From: Paenibacillus kribbensis
Lineage (GTDB): Bacteria; Bacillota; Bacilli; Paenibacillales; Paenibacillaceae
DNA: 64,000 nucleotides
Reading direction: 5' to 3'
Assembly: GCF_002240415.1 (NCBI RefSeq)
Contig: NZ_CP020028.1
Span: forward strand, 4,861,501-4,925,500
Shown piece by piece: positions 49,391 through 57,059 of the stretch (the first letter of the stretch is position 1; each line of letters starts with the position of its first letter). Below the pieces are notes generated by a model. That model worked only from the letters and a program-made list of their open reading frames with translations. It had not been told where the DNA came from and searched no databases. A program made the translations under genes and the position numbers.

Positions 49391-50398
49391 TCAGGTATCC
49401 TTCTCTTGTTTGCGCTGTACGCCAATCAGATCGAGGAAGAAAACAAACAGTGGAATCCCTACAATCAGGCCCCAAATCCCGATCAAATGTTCAGAGAAAA
49501 TCAATACGACAAAGGTAAAAAAGATCGGCAAATTGGTTTTGGATGACATCAGCTTCGGATTCAGGAAATAGGCTTCAATCGCATGAATAACCACGATCAG
49601 AATAACCAGATAAATCACATACTTGATTCCTCCGACGCTAAAAGCAATCAGACCGAGCGGTATCAGCGAGATGAACACACCCGCCACCGGGACTAATCCC
49701 AACAAGAATATGATGAGCGCGAGGCCGAGCAGATTAGGAAAACCCATAATCCAAAGAGCGGTCGTCGTCAATATACAGTTAATGAGTGAAATCAATAGCT
49801 GGGCTTCCAGCACCTTTCCGAACGTGTCCAGAAACATGCGCCCAAAATGCGCTACTTCCTTGAAGAACCAGCCCAGCTTGCTATCGACAAACGTAGCTGT
49901 AAAGCGTGTAATATAGGATTTTTCCATTAGGAAAAACAAGCTCAAAATAATCGACACCAGCAGTTGTGTGCCCAGTTGGCTGATTTTCATGACCGCATTC
50001 CAGCCAGGCTCAAATAGCCGCTGAACATTCAGGGTATCCATAAATTGAATGATCGTTTCGTTCCATTGATTACGGTCAGGATACATATACGCCTGATGAA
50101 TCATGAAATACACCTGCTTGACCTGAATGCTGATTAGCGGCACCATGCGGTATACTCCCCACACGATAATCAGGATCAGCAGCCCGTAAACCAATAGCAG
50201 CACAATCATTGGCGGTACATTGGCGAACCGCTTGATCAGCTTGTTCACTCCGTTATATACGCTGCCAATCAGGATCGTAAGCAGCAACGTTAACAAAATA
50301 ATGTTCATCATGCTTCTCAACATGAACAATAGCAAAATGATTATCGCAAGCACAGCTGCCCGCCTGACGCCCGTATGATTCATCCAGTTTCTTACCAT
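49391..50398 (-). CDS. AI-2E family transporter
   Basis: 335 residues, seven to eight hydrophobic segments. The late block LALIIFLLGLVPVAGVFISLIPLGLIAF (about 228-255) and HAIEAYFLNPKLMSSKTNLPIF (about 270-292) are conserved in AI-2E (TqsA/YtvI/PerM) proteins. Family members export small molecules or act as Na+(Li+)/H+ antiporters; this one's substrate is unknown. It is followed leftward by the bidirectional terminator and preceded by psiE with a 55-base gap. Confidence 0.88.
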   Translation of the reverse strand: MVRNWMNHTGVRRAAVLAIIILLLFMLRSMMNIILLTLLLTILIGSVYNGVNKLIKRFANVPPMIVLLLVYGLLILIIVWGVYRMVPLISIQVKQVYFMIHQAYMYPDRNQWNETIIQFMDTLNVQRLFEPGWNAVMKISQLGTQLLVSIILSLFFLMEKSYITRFTATFVDSKLGWFFKEVAHFGRMFLDTFGKVLEAQLLISLINCILTTTALWIMGFPNLLGLALIIFLLGLVPVAGVFISLIPLGLIAFSVGGIKYVIYLVILIVVIHAIEAYFLNPKLMSSKTNLPIFFTFVVLIFSEHLIGIWGLIVGIPLFVFFLDLIGVQRKQEKDT

Positions 50399-50453
50399 TC
50401 GTCTTTATTCCCTCTCTCCTACTTGACTGTCGACCTTGTCATTTGCTCCAGCA

Positions 50454-50870
50454 TCAGCTTTCTCTTTTTAACAATTTACTGTTAGCGATCAATAGAGAAC
50501 CTACCATGACCAGAATTGCAATGGACCACCAAAATGTATTTTTAGCATCTTCATGATCTATTATAATGAGCCTGATGACGGCCGTGATTCCAATATAGAT
50601 AAAATACCGAAGGGGAAAATGAAAATTGGTTTTAAAGTACTTAACGATTAATGCAATGAACTCAAAATACAAGAAGAATACAAGCAGTTCCTCCGTGAAT
50701 TCATAGTAATTTTTATCTGCCTCTGAGTACAAAAATACATAAGAGAAAATGGACCAGGTTTCTTTCAGGAGCAAGAAGCTTAAAATCAGCCCGACCAGAA
50801 ACAACGAGATATTCAAGATCATTTGCAGAAAACCAGGCAACTTCTCAATATACTTCATGACAACATTCAA
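50454..50870 (-). CDS. psiE: PsiE-family membrane protein
   Basis: About 138 residues, four hydrophobic helices. LLVFFLYFEFIALIVKYFKTNFHFPLRYFIYIGITAVIRLIIIDHEDA is the PsiE core. In E. coli psiE is induced by phosphate starvation; the molecular function is unknown. The TTG at 50870 is preferred because AGGGGA lies six bases upstream; a GTG at 50885 has none. It begins 87 bases after the dedA stop in the same direction. Confidence 0.82.
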   Translation of the reverse strand: MNVVMKYIEKLPGFLQMILNISLFLVGLILSFLLLKETWSIFSYVFLYSEADKNYYEFTEELLVFFLYFEFIALIVKYFKTNFHFPLRYFIYIGITAVIRLIIIDHEDAKNTFWWSIAILVMVGSLLIANSKLLKRES

Positions 50871-50957
50871 TATAGATCCCCTCACTGGCTGTACAAGTTC
50901 TTTATTTATATTATCGGTGGAATACGTGAAAAATGCTACATTACTTTAGGTATAACC

Positions 50958-51452
50958 TTACTGAAAGTTTATATTCGCCCCGGCAATATAACCAATCGAG
51001 ATAAAGATAAGCGTCCATACCAGAGAGCCTGCGCTTGCCACCAGTATATATTTTCGAGCAGGCATGGCACTAATCCCCGACAAGTAGCTTGTCACATGCC
51101 TGACTCCCGGAATAAAATAACCGAACAGAATCGTCCATAGCCCAAAGCGTGCAAACCACCCCTTCACCTTTGCAAACCGCTTTGGTGTCAGCCCGACCCA
51201 CTTGCCGTGCTTATCGACCAACGGCTGCCCCAGCTTTTTGCCAAGCGTGTAGCTGATCATCATCCCTGTCATCGCACCGATAAAGCTGACCAGTACTGAC
51301 ATTGAATAGTTCAGTACCATGATGGAGGATAAATAGCCGACAAATACCATAATAATTTCATCCGGAACCGGCAGGCCGATAATCCCAAGAGCAAGAAGCG
51401 CAAAAATAGCGATATATCCGTATTGATTAATGATACTCATGGCCCATTCCAT
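50958..51452 (-). CDS. DedA-family membrane protein
   Basis: 164 residues. GIIGLPVPDEIIMVFVGYLSS and KRFAKVKGWFARFGLWTILFGYFIPGVRHVTSYLSGISAMP are the two DedA blocks, with the F/Y-R-G/V-R region IPGVRHVTSYLSG. DedA proteins are proposed or shown to flip lipids such as undecaprenyl phosphate or phosphatidylethanolamine, and influence peptide-antibiotic tolerance (established for several members). It starts seven bases after pssA stops, so the two are an operon; a lipid-related job is a fair inference. Confidence 0.9.
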   Translation of the reverse strand: MEWAMSIINQYGYIAIFALLALGIIGLPVPDEIIMVFVGYLSSIMVLNYSMSVLVSFIGAMTGMMISYTLGKKLGQPLVDKHGKWVGLTPKRFAKVKGWFARFGLWTILFGYFIPGVRHVTSYLSGISAMPARKYILVASAGSLVWTLIFISIGYIAGANINFQ

Positions 51453-51459
51453 AGGGACG

Positions 51460-51984
51460 TTACCTCCTGCTCGGTAATTTCTTGAAGGACGGGAACGGAA
51501 TACGACTGATCATCAGGAGCGATAGCACTACCATTAGCGTGAGCAGCAGCCCCGGCTTCAAATGCTCACTCCACAGAAACATAAAGGACACAATCACACC
51601 CGCAGCTGTAATTGGCATACCTACAAAACCTGTGCTAAAAGCCATCAGGTTGAATCTGGCCAGCCTTACCGCACCACATATCACAAACAAAACAGCCACG
51701 GCTGGCCCTATCCAATGGGTATCTCCCAGCTTGTAAAGTAAGATCAAGAAAGCAGGTGCAACACCAAATGAGACCACATCCGCCAGCGAGTCGAGCTGCT
51801 TGCCAAAATCACTGGAGCAATGCAGCAGCCTTGCCAGCAAACCGTCCAGTACATCCCATAAAGCAGCCACCACCACGAGGGTAAAGGCGGTCATATATTG
51901 CTCATGAATCGTGAAGTACAGGGATAAGACCCCTGCCCCCAGGTTTGCAAGCGTGCAAAGCGAGGGCAACCAATTCCATTTCAT
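51460..51984 (-). CDS. pssA: CDP-diacylglycerol-serine O-phosphatidyltransferase
   Basis: 174 residues. DVLDGLLARLLHCSSDFGKQLDSLADVVSFG matches the CDP-alcohol phosphotransferase signature DGxxAR(8)GxxxDxxxD, and SLADVVSFGVAPA is specific to PssA. It makes phosphatidylserine, the precursor of phosphatidylethanolamine, in the membrane. No psd decarboxylase gene follows here. It stands 24 bases downstream of a sensor kinase gene and next to dedA, suggesting that envelope lipid composition is one output of the two-component system (inference). Confidence 0.92.
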   Translation of the reverse strand: MKWNWLPSLCTLANLGAGVLSLYFTIHEQYMTAFTLVVVAALWDVLDGLLARLLHCSSDFGKQLDSLADVVSFGVAPAFLILLYKLGDTHWIGPAVAVLFVICGAVRLARFNLMAFSTGFVGMPITAAGVIVSFMFLWSEHLKPGLLLTLMVVLSLLMISRIPFPSFKKLPSRR

Positions 51985-52008
51985 ATTACTTAACTCCTTT
52001 GCTATAGC

Positions 52009-53775
52009 CTAGCCTCCGAATATAACGACAAAACGAACGCCATTCCTGGTATTCTCCGCCTGATAGCGGAATTCGTGCAAATCCAGAATTCGTTTGACAA
52101 TGGACAACCCGAGTCCTGTCCCACCCGTTTGGCGGCTGCGTGACAGCTCGGCCCGGTAAAACCGATCCCATATCTGATCCAGTTGATCTTCAGGAATCGT
52201 CTCCCCTTTATTTTCAATGGAAAAAGTATTGATTTCTCCAGTGCCTTCGATACGGATTGTAATCGAGCTTCCCTCTTCAGCATGCCGGATGGCATTGACG
52301 ACGAAGTTGATCATCACTTGTTCCATCCATCCTGCATCGGCATGAATCGGCAACTCATTGGCAGGAATAATGACTGCTTCCAGTCTCTTTTCCTTCAACA
52401 GATGAAATAGCTTGTCCACGACTTCCTCTACCAGCTCACTTAATATAAAGGTCGTCTTGCGAAGCTTGAGGGTGCCGGATTCCAATTTGGCTAGATCCAG
52501 CATATCCTTGACCAGCCGCTCCATTTTGTCCGCTTCCTCTACAATGACCTTGATGTAATGGTCCTGCTTTCCGGCGCTAACCCCATCCTGCAGTCCCTCG
52601 GCAAAGCCTTTAATAATGCTCAGCGGGGTCTTCAGCTCATGGGAAGCGTTGGCAAAAAAGTCCTGCTGTACTGCCTCCATCTTCTGCTTCTGCTCCATGT
52701 CCTCGACCAATTGCTGATTGGCCTCCTGAAGCTCGCGCAAAGCGGAATCCAGGCTCTGGGACAAGGTATACATGCTGTAGGAAAGACTGCCCAACTCGTC
52801 ATTTTGCCGGATCGGTGTATGGGCTGTAAAATCGAGTTTAGCCATCCGCTTGGCGGTATTGTTCAAGGCAATCAGCGGACGGGTCACCATTCGGGAATAA
52901 AATAGGGACAAAATCAAAATCAGCGCAAATCCCCCGATACCCAGGTATAAATAAAACCAACGCAGCGCTTCATTCGTCTCACTGATTTCCTGTAACGATG
53001 TCACTGTGAACAACAGATCGATTTCTCCCGTATTCTGACGTACAGGGTGAACGATGATTGCATTACGTACACCTGTCCAGGGTTCTGTCCATTCTTCTTC
53101 CAGTACTTCGAATTTCTTGAGCTTCTCCAGATGTACCTGCGATAATGGAAACCATTCCTCCAACGCACTAAACAGCAATCCTTGTCGACCGCTTAATGTT
53201 TTCAGATCCGGCATTACAATTTCCGTCACTGTACCAGTCCATTTCATGCCGCTTTCTATGCCTGTCTCGTCCAGGGCACCTATATTTTTGTAGCCAGACT
53301 TCTGAATAGCCACAGGAAATATCACATTGGCAGAGGAAATTCCGCCACTTTCCAGAATTTCACCTTCAACCGTTATTGTATCTCCTGGCTGAATTCGGGC
53401 AGCTCTCAGTTCATCTCCGTACTGGCCTATAAACAGAGACAGCGATACCTTAACGATCTTACCATCTGCTTTTCTGAAACTGATATGAAACGGATCGTCC
53501 AGCTTGACTTTGCCGTCCAGCGTTACAATCGCCAGCTGGTTCTTGTTTTGAAGCATAAAGCGGGCCGCCTCGCGCGAAACCCTGCCGGACCCCCAGGCCT
53601 CCCTGACATAGCTCTGACCGAAGCTCTGCAAACGGCTTTCCACCCGGCCAATCTTCTGCTGCTGATAAAAATTTTCAAAAAACAGCAATTGGCACAAAAT
53701 CACCATTCCGTAAAAACACAGGAAAAATGCAACGGTCATAATGAACAGCTTGAAGGTTACTCCCCGTTTGTTCAT
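52009..53775 (-). CDS. Sensor histidine kinase, HAMP-HisKA-HATPase type
   Basis: 588 residues. TM1 at 8-32 (FKLFIMTVAFFLCFYGMVILCQLLF), an extracellular domain of about 240 residues, TM2 near 272-295 (WFYLYLGIGGFALILILSLFY), HAMP (RPLIALNNTAKRMAKLDFTA), HisKA with FFANASHELKTPLSIIKGF, and HATPase with N-box VMINFVVNAIRHAEEG and G-box GGTGLGLSIVKRI. Autophosphorylates on the His of HELKTP and passes phosphate to the regulator encoded just upstream (four-base overlap). Stimulus unknown; envelope stress is suggested by the linked pssA and dedA. Confidence 0.93.
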   Translation of the reverse strand: MNKRGVTFKLFIMTVAFFLCFYGMVILCQLLFFENFYQQQKIGRVESRLQSFGQSYVREAWGSGRVSREAARFMLQNKNQLAIVTLDGKVKLDDPFHISFRKADGKIVKVSLSLFIGQYGDELRAARIQPGDTITVEGEILESGGISSANVIFPVAIQKSGYKNIGALDETGIESGMKWTGTVTEIVMPDLKTLSGRQGLLFSALEEWFPLSQVHLEKLKKFEVLEEEWTEPWTGVRNAIIVHPVRQNTGEIDLLFTVTSLQEISETNEALRWFYLYLGIGGFALILILSLFYSRMVTRPLIALNNTAKRMAKLDFTAHTPIRQNDELGSLSYSMYTLSQSLDSALRELQEANQQLVEDMEQKQKMEAVQQDFFANASHELKTPLSIIKGFAEGLQDGVSAGKQDHYIKVIVEEADKMERLVKDMLDLAKLESGTLKLRKTTFILSELVEEVVDKLFHLLKEKRLEAVIIPANELPIHADAGWMEQVMINFVVNAIRHAEEGSSITIRIEGTGEINTFSIENKGETIPEDQLDQIWDRFYRAELSRSRQTGGTGLGLSIVKRILDLHEFRYQAENTRNGVRFVVIFGG

Positions 53776-54452
53776 TCTTCCTCCTCAAACCTGTAGCCTG
53801 TACCAAAAACCGTGCGGATATGGCGTGATTCACGGCCCAGCTTGCTTCTCAGCTTTTTGATATGCGTATCGACAACCCGTGTGTCTCCTTCAAAATCAAT
53901 GCCCCACACCCGGTTCAGTATCGCATCCCGTGAAATGACCATGCCTTTATTATGTATAAGCAGCCGCAGCAACTCATACTCCTTGGGTGTCAGCTCGACT
54001 TCTGCCTGATCCACCTCAAGCCGATGAGCCATCGTGTTAAGAATGGCACTGCCGAATCGCAATATATGCGACTCTGGCTGCACATGTCCCTCCACCCGCT
54101 TCATCAGCGCATTCGCGCGGGCGATTAGTACTTTAGGGCTGAAAGGCTTGGTAACATAGTCATCCGCCCCCAGATCAAAGCCTAATATTTTATCATCATC
54201 GCCGGATTTGGCTGTCAGCAAAATAATCGGCACTCCTGAACGGCTGCGTACCTGACGGCATACCTCCCAGCCATCCATTTCCGGCATCATAATATCGAGT
54301 ACGATCAGGTCCGGCTGCACCGAATCAAACCAGATTAGCGCATCTTTTCCATTGCCTGCTTCATAGACTTCCCATTTATTCTGTTTAAAATAATCCGCAA
54401 TCACTTCACGAATACGAATTTCATCCTCGACGAGAAGAACTCTTTTATTCAA
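53772..54452 (-). CDS. OmpR/PhoB-type response regulator
   Basis: 226 residues. Receiver: VLLVEDEIRIREVIADYF, phospho-Asp in LIVLDIMMPEMDGW (near 52), Lys in DDYVTKPFSP (near 102). Winged HTH: LTPKEYELLRLLIHNKGMVISRDAILNRVWG and RVVDTHIKKLRSKLG. First gene of the regulator-kinase-pssA-dedA(-psiE) run. Confidence 0.95.
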   Translation of the reverse strand: MNKRVLLVEDEIRIREVIADYFKQNKWEVYEAGNGKDALIWFDSVQPDLIVLDIMMPEMDGWEVCRQVRSRSGVPIILLTAKSGDDDKILGFDLGADDYVTKPFSPKVLIARANALMKRVEGHVQPESHILRFGSAILNTMAHRLEVDQAEVELTPKEYELLRLLIHNKGMVISRDAILNRVWGIDFEGDTRVVDTHIKKLRSKLGRESRHIRTVFGTGYRFEEEE

Positions 54453-54659
54453 TCGACTTCCCTCTTTCGGTCATTCTATGGCAACAACATACCAAAGACA
54501 TGTGTTCTTTATGTGTCCTTAGCACTTCTTATCAACAAAAATCTTCTCAGATTCCACCTTGGATTAGGGCAAATTTGTCTTGGCTCAGACCATCTCATCT
54601 CCTTTGATCCTACCCTATAATAAAAAGAGATACAAAAAGCTTGAACAGGAGGGTAATAC

Positions 54660-56003
54660 ATGAGCAATCAAACCATTCAGTGGTTTTCCACTTCCAAGAC
54701 CCAGGCTTGGCAATCCCAAGCTCATAATCTCACCCAAACGCAAGAGCAGGCAAACCTGACCATCACGGAAGAAGTGTATCAGCTTGTCGAAGGCTTTGGC
54801 GGCTGTTTTAATGAACTGGGGTATGTGGCCCTGAACCACCTGGAAAGCGCCGAACGTGAGCAGGTGCTGCATTCCCTCTTTCACCCGGAGGGCGAGCACA
54901 AATTCACGATTTGTAGGCTGCCCATTGGCGCCAGTGACTACGCGCTGGAGTGGTACAGTCACAATGAAACAGACGGCGACGTGGAAATGAAGCACTTTTC
55001 CATTGAACGCGATCAGCAATATCTTATTCCTTACATTAGAGAAGCACTGAAACTCAATCCGGGCTTGAAGCTGTTCGCTTCCCCCTGGAGCCCGCCGACA
55101 TGGATGAAATCACCCAAGGCCTACAATTACGGCACGCTGCGCTGGGAAAAGGATATTTTGAAAGCGTATGCATTATATTTTGTCAAATTTGTGCAAGCAT
55201 ACCGTGAAGAAGGAATTACAATCCATCAGATTCATGTCCAAAATGAAGTCATTGCCGATCAAAAGTTCCCTTCCTGTGTGTGGACGGGAGAACAGCTGCG
55301 TGAATTTATTCGCGACTATTTGGGCCCTGCTTTTGAGGAACACGGACTGGATACGGAAATATGGCTCGGTACCATTAATGCTCCCGATCCGTGGGAGGAG
55401 TTAACAAAAAAGATTTCCACCGGATTCGACGAGTATGCCCATACCGTGCTGAGTGACCCGGAAGCCTACAAATATATTAAAGGCGTGGGCTATCAATGGG
55501 CAGGCAAAAATGCGATTCAACGCACCGTGGCCAGTTATCCCGAGCTTCGTTACATGCAGACCGAAAATGAATGCGGGAACGGGGAAAACTCATGGGACTA
55601 CGCTAAATATGTATACAACTTGTACCAGCATTATTTCACGAACGGTGTGAATGCTTATATTTACTGGAATATGGTTTTGGAGCCGAAAGGCAAGAGCACA
55701 TGGGGCTGGGAGCAAAATTCGATGATTACTGTCGATCCAGCAGATCGAAAGCCTGTCCTGAACCCGGAATATTACGTTATGAAGCATTTTTCTCATTTTG
55801 TATTACCGGGAGCCAGACGCATTGGACTTCGCGGTTCATGGACTGGAAATGCCGTTGCCTTCCAAAATGCGGACGGACAAAGGGTGCTGGTCATCGCCAA
55901 TCCGTTCCACGAATCGCGCGCGCTGAATCTGTCTGTGGGACAAACAACGCACCATTTGGAACTGGAGCCGGAGTCATTTAACACCATCGTTATTCCTTCT
56001 TAA
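54660..56003 (+). CDS. Glycoside hydrolase family 30 enzyme, cytosolic
   Basis: 447 residues without signal peptide. VEGFGGCFNELGYVAL begins the GH30 barrel, SPWSPPTWMKS is the family's beta4 block, Glu196 in HVQNEV is the acid/base and Glu302 in MQTENECG the nucleophile; a short beta domain closes the protein. GH30 covers glucosylceramidases, beta-1,6-glucanases, beta-xylosidases and beta-fucosidases; this one looks like subfamily 1/2-like enzymes but substrate is uncertain. The missing leader means it acts on imported glycosides. AGGAGG lies upstream of the ATG. Followed by an HxlR regulator. Confidence 0.9.
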   Translation: MSNQTIQWFSTSKTQAWQSQAHNLTQTQEQANLTITEEVYQLVEGFGGCFNELGYVALNHLESAEREQVLHSLFHPEGEHKFTICRLPIGASDYALEWYSHNETDGDVEMKHFSIERDQQYLIPYIREALKLNPGLKLFASPWSPPTWMKSPKAYNYGTLRWEKDILKAYALYFVKFVQAYREEGITIHQIHVQNEVIADQKFPSCVWTGEQLREFIRDYLGPAFEEHGLDTEIWLGTINAPDPWEELTKKISTGFDEYAHTVLSDPEAYKYIKGVGYQWAGKNAIQRTVASYPELRYMQTENECGNGENSWDYAKYVYNLYQHYFTNGVNAYIYWNMVLEPKGKSTWGWEQNSMITVDPADRKPVLNPEYYVMKHFSHFVLPGARRIGLRGSWTGNAVAFQNADGQRVLVIANPFHESRALNLSVGQTTHHLELEPESFNTIVIPS

Positions 56004-56153
56004 CCGTCACTGCTCCTGGAGGTATAATCATCACGCTTCACTGTCCGGTCGATCCGTATCCAAACGTATGCTTAGTTTCCAAAATGGATGTATCTCCTTT
56101 TGCGTAGAGTAGCTATAAATAGTATACTTGGAGTCACTACGGATAGGAGGGCG

Positions 56154-56543
56154 ATGAACATCACTACTGTAAAAGACCGGATTGATTTGAAGCTGATTAA
56201 TTGTGATAAGGAATTGACCCTCGCGGTCATCGGCGGAAAATGGAAGCTGATTATTTTGTGGCACCTCGGTATGGAAGGCACCAAGCGGTTCGGTGAATTG
56301 AAGAAGCTGATCCCTCATATTACGCAAAAAATGCTGACCAATCAGCTGCGCGAGCTGGAGGAAGATAAGCTGATCCTGCGCAAAGTTTATCCTGTGGTCC
56401 CTCCGCATGTGGAATACTCATTGACCGAGCATGGCGAAAGCCTGATTCCAGTACTGAAAGCCATGTACGACTGGGGTCAGAATTATCGTGAAAACGTGAT
56501 TTGGAAAGAAGAAGGAGCTATTCAGGACGTTACACCCGTGTAA
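56154..56543 (+). CDS. HxlR-family transcriptional regulator
   Basis: 129 residues. [74 protein letters not shown] is the complete HxlR winged-helix domain. The Cys of LINCDKE just before it is in the place of the redox or aldehyde-sensing Cys of HypR/HxlR proteins, so electrophile sensing is possible. ATG at 56154 is preceded by AGGAGGGCG; a longer frame from 56088 is not needed. Target unknown; there is no divergent gene. Confidence 0.9.
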   Translation: MNITTVKDRIDLKLINCDKELTLAVIGGKWKLIILWHLGMEGTKRFGELKKLIPHITQKMLTNQLRELEEDKLILRKVYPVVPPHVEYSLTEHGESLIPVLKAMYDWGQNYRENVIWKEEGAIQDVTPV

Positions 56544-56565
56544 TCAGCATGATCTTCTTCATGCT

Positions 56566-56611
56566 AAAGAACCTCCGTTTCCACGAATAAAGTGGCGCAG
56601 AGGCTCTTTTT
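56566..56611 (+). terminator. Intrinsic terminator of the HxlR gene
   Basis: AAGAACCTC and GAGGCTCTT with inner pair CCAC/GTGG, then TTTTT. Confidence 0.65.
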
Positions 56612-56639
56612 GTATCCATTATAATTTCCACTTAAAAGT

Positions 56640-56820
56640 TACTTCAGGTGCCACTCCGCAGACGGATAGTGCTTCCCATCGCCACCGCCCCCGGATTTCT
56701 TGAATTAAGCCTATGAACAGGGGAGAAATCCGGGGACAAAAGCGACCGCTTCGCTTGTACAGCACCATTCCGCCTACTCCGTTTTTGTGTTTCATTTTCC
56801 AGTTCTACTTAATATTTATA
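56640..56820 (-). repeat. MITE-like structured element, second copy, inverted
   Basis: The reverse complement matches 29437-29631 closely over about 170 bases, for example GGAATGGTGCTGTACAAGCG, CGGTCGCTTTTGTCCCCGGA and AAGAAATCCGGGGGCGGTGG. The central CCCCGGATTTCT/AGAAATCCGGGG stem is preserved while its loop differs in length and sequence, as expected if the fold is kept. Terminal repeats are decayed (AGTTCTACTTAATAT at the right end). It lies between the HxlR terminator and the signal peptide gene at 56937. Confidence 0.7.
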
Positions 56821-56936
56821 CGAACTTAGGAGTTCCAATAACGCCAGCACGCTCCGTACTCGTATGATTATTAACAGTTGAACAATCCCCCACTAATCTT
56901 AACTGGTCGACGAGGATTTTCCTTGTTCTTTTCTGT

Positions 56937-57059
56937 TTAAGCGCCTCCATGTTGTTCAAAAGGTTGAATGCTCTGACCACGCTCATGCGGCTGCATAGGC
57001 ACAGTTATAATAAACAAAAAACTAGCCGCGACGATCAGCAGCACCATTTTTTTTAACAT
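56937..57059 (-). CDS. Secreted signalling pro-peptide of RRNPP/Alo type, 40 residues
   Basis: A short gene in a different frame from the regulator it overlaps by 38 bases. ATG at 57059 has AAGGTG ten bases upstream, inside the regulator gene. The product starts MLKK, has a hydrophobic core MVLLIVAASFLFIITV (5-20), then a polar tail PMQPHERGQSIQPFEQHGGA (21-40). This is the build of Phr, NprX, PapR and AimP pro-peptides: signal peptide, then a C-terminal mature signal released by proteases and re-imported by Opp. The location right after an HTH-helical-repeat regulator is the diagnostic context. The mature peptide is probably the last five to ten residues (inference). No similarity search was possible. 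Confidence 0.8.
   Translation of the reverse strand: MLKKMVLLIVAASFLFIITVPMQPHERGQSIQPFEQHGGA

Noticed and set aside
56004..56153. Divergent promoter or small gene before the HxlR gene
   Set aside because: The leftward frame at 56031-56408 is antisense to hxlR and has no support.
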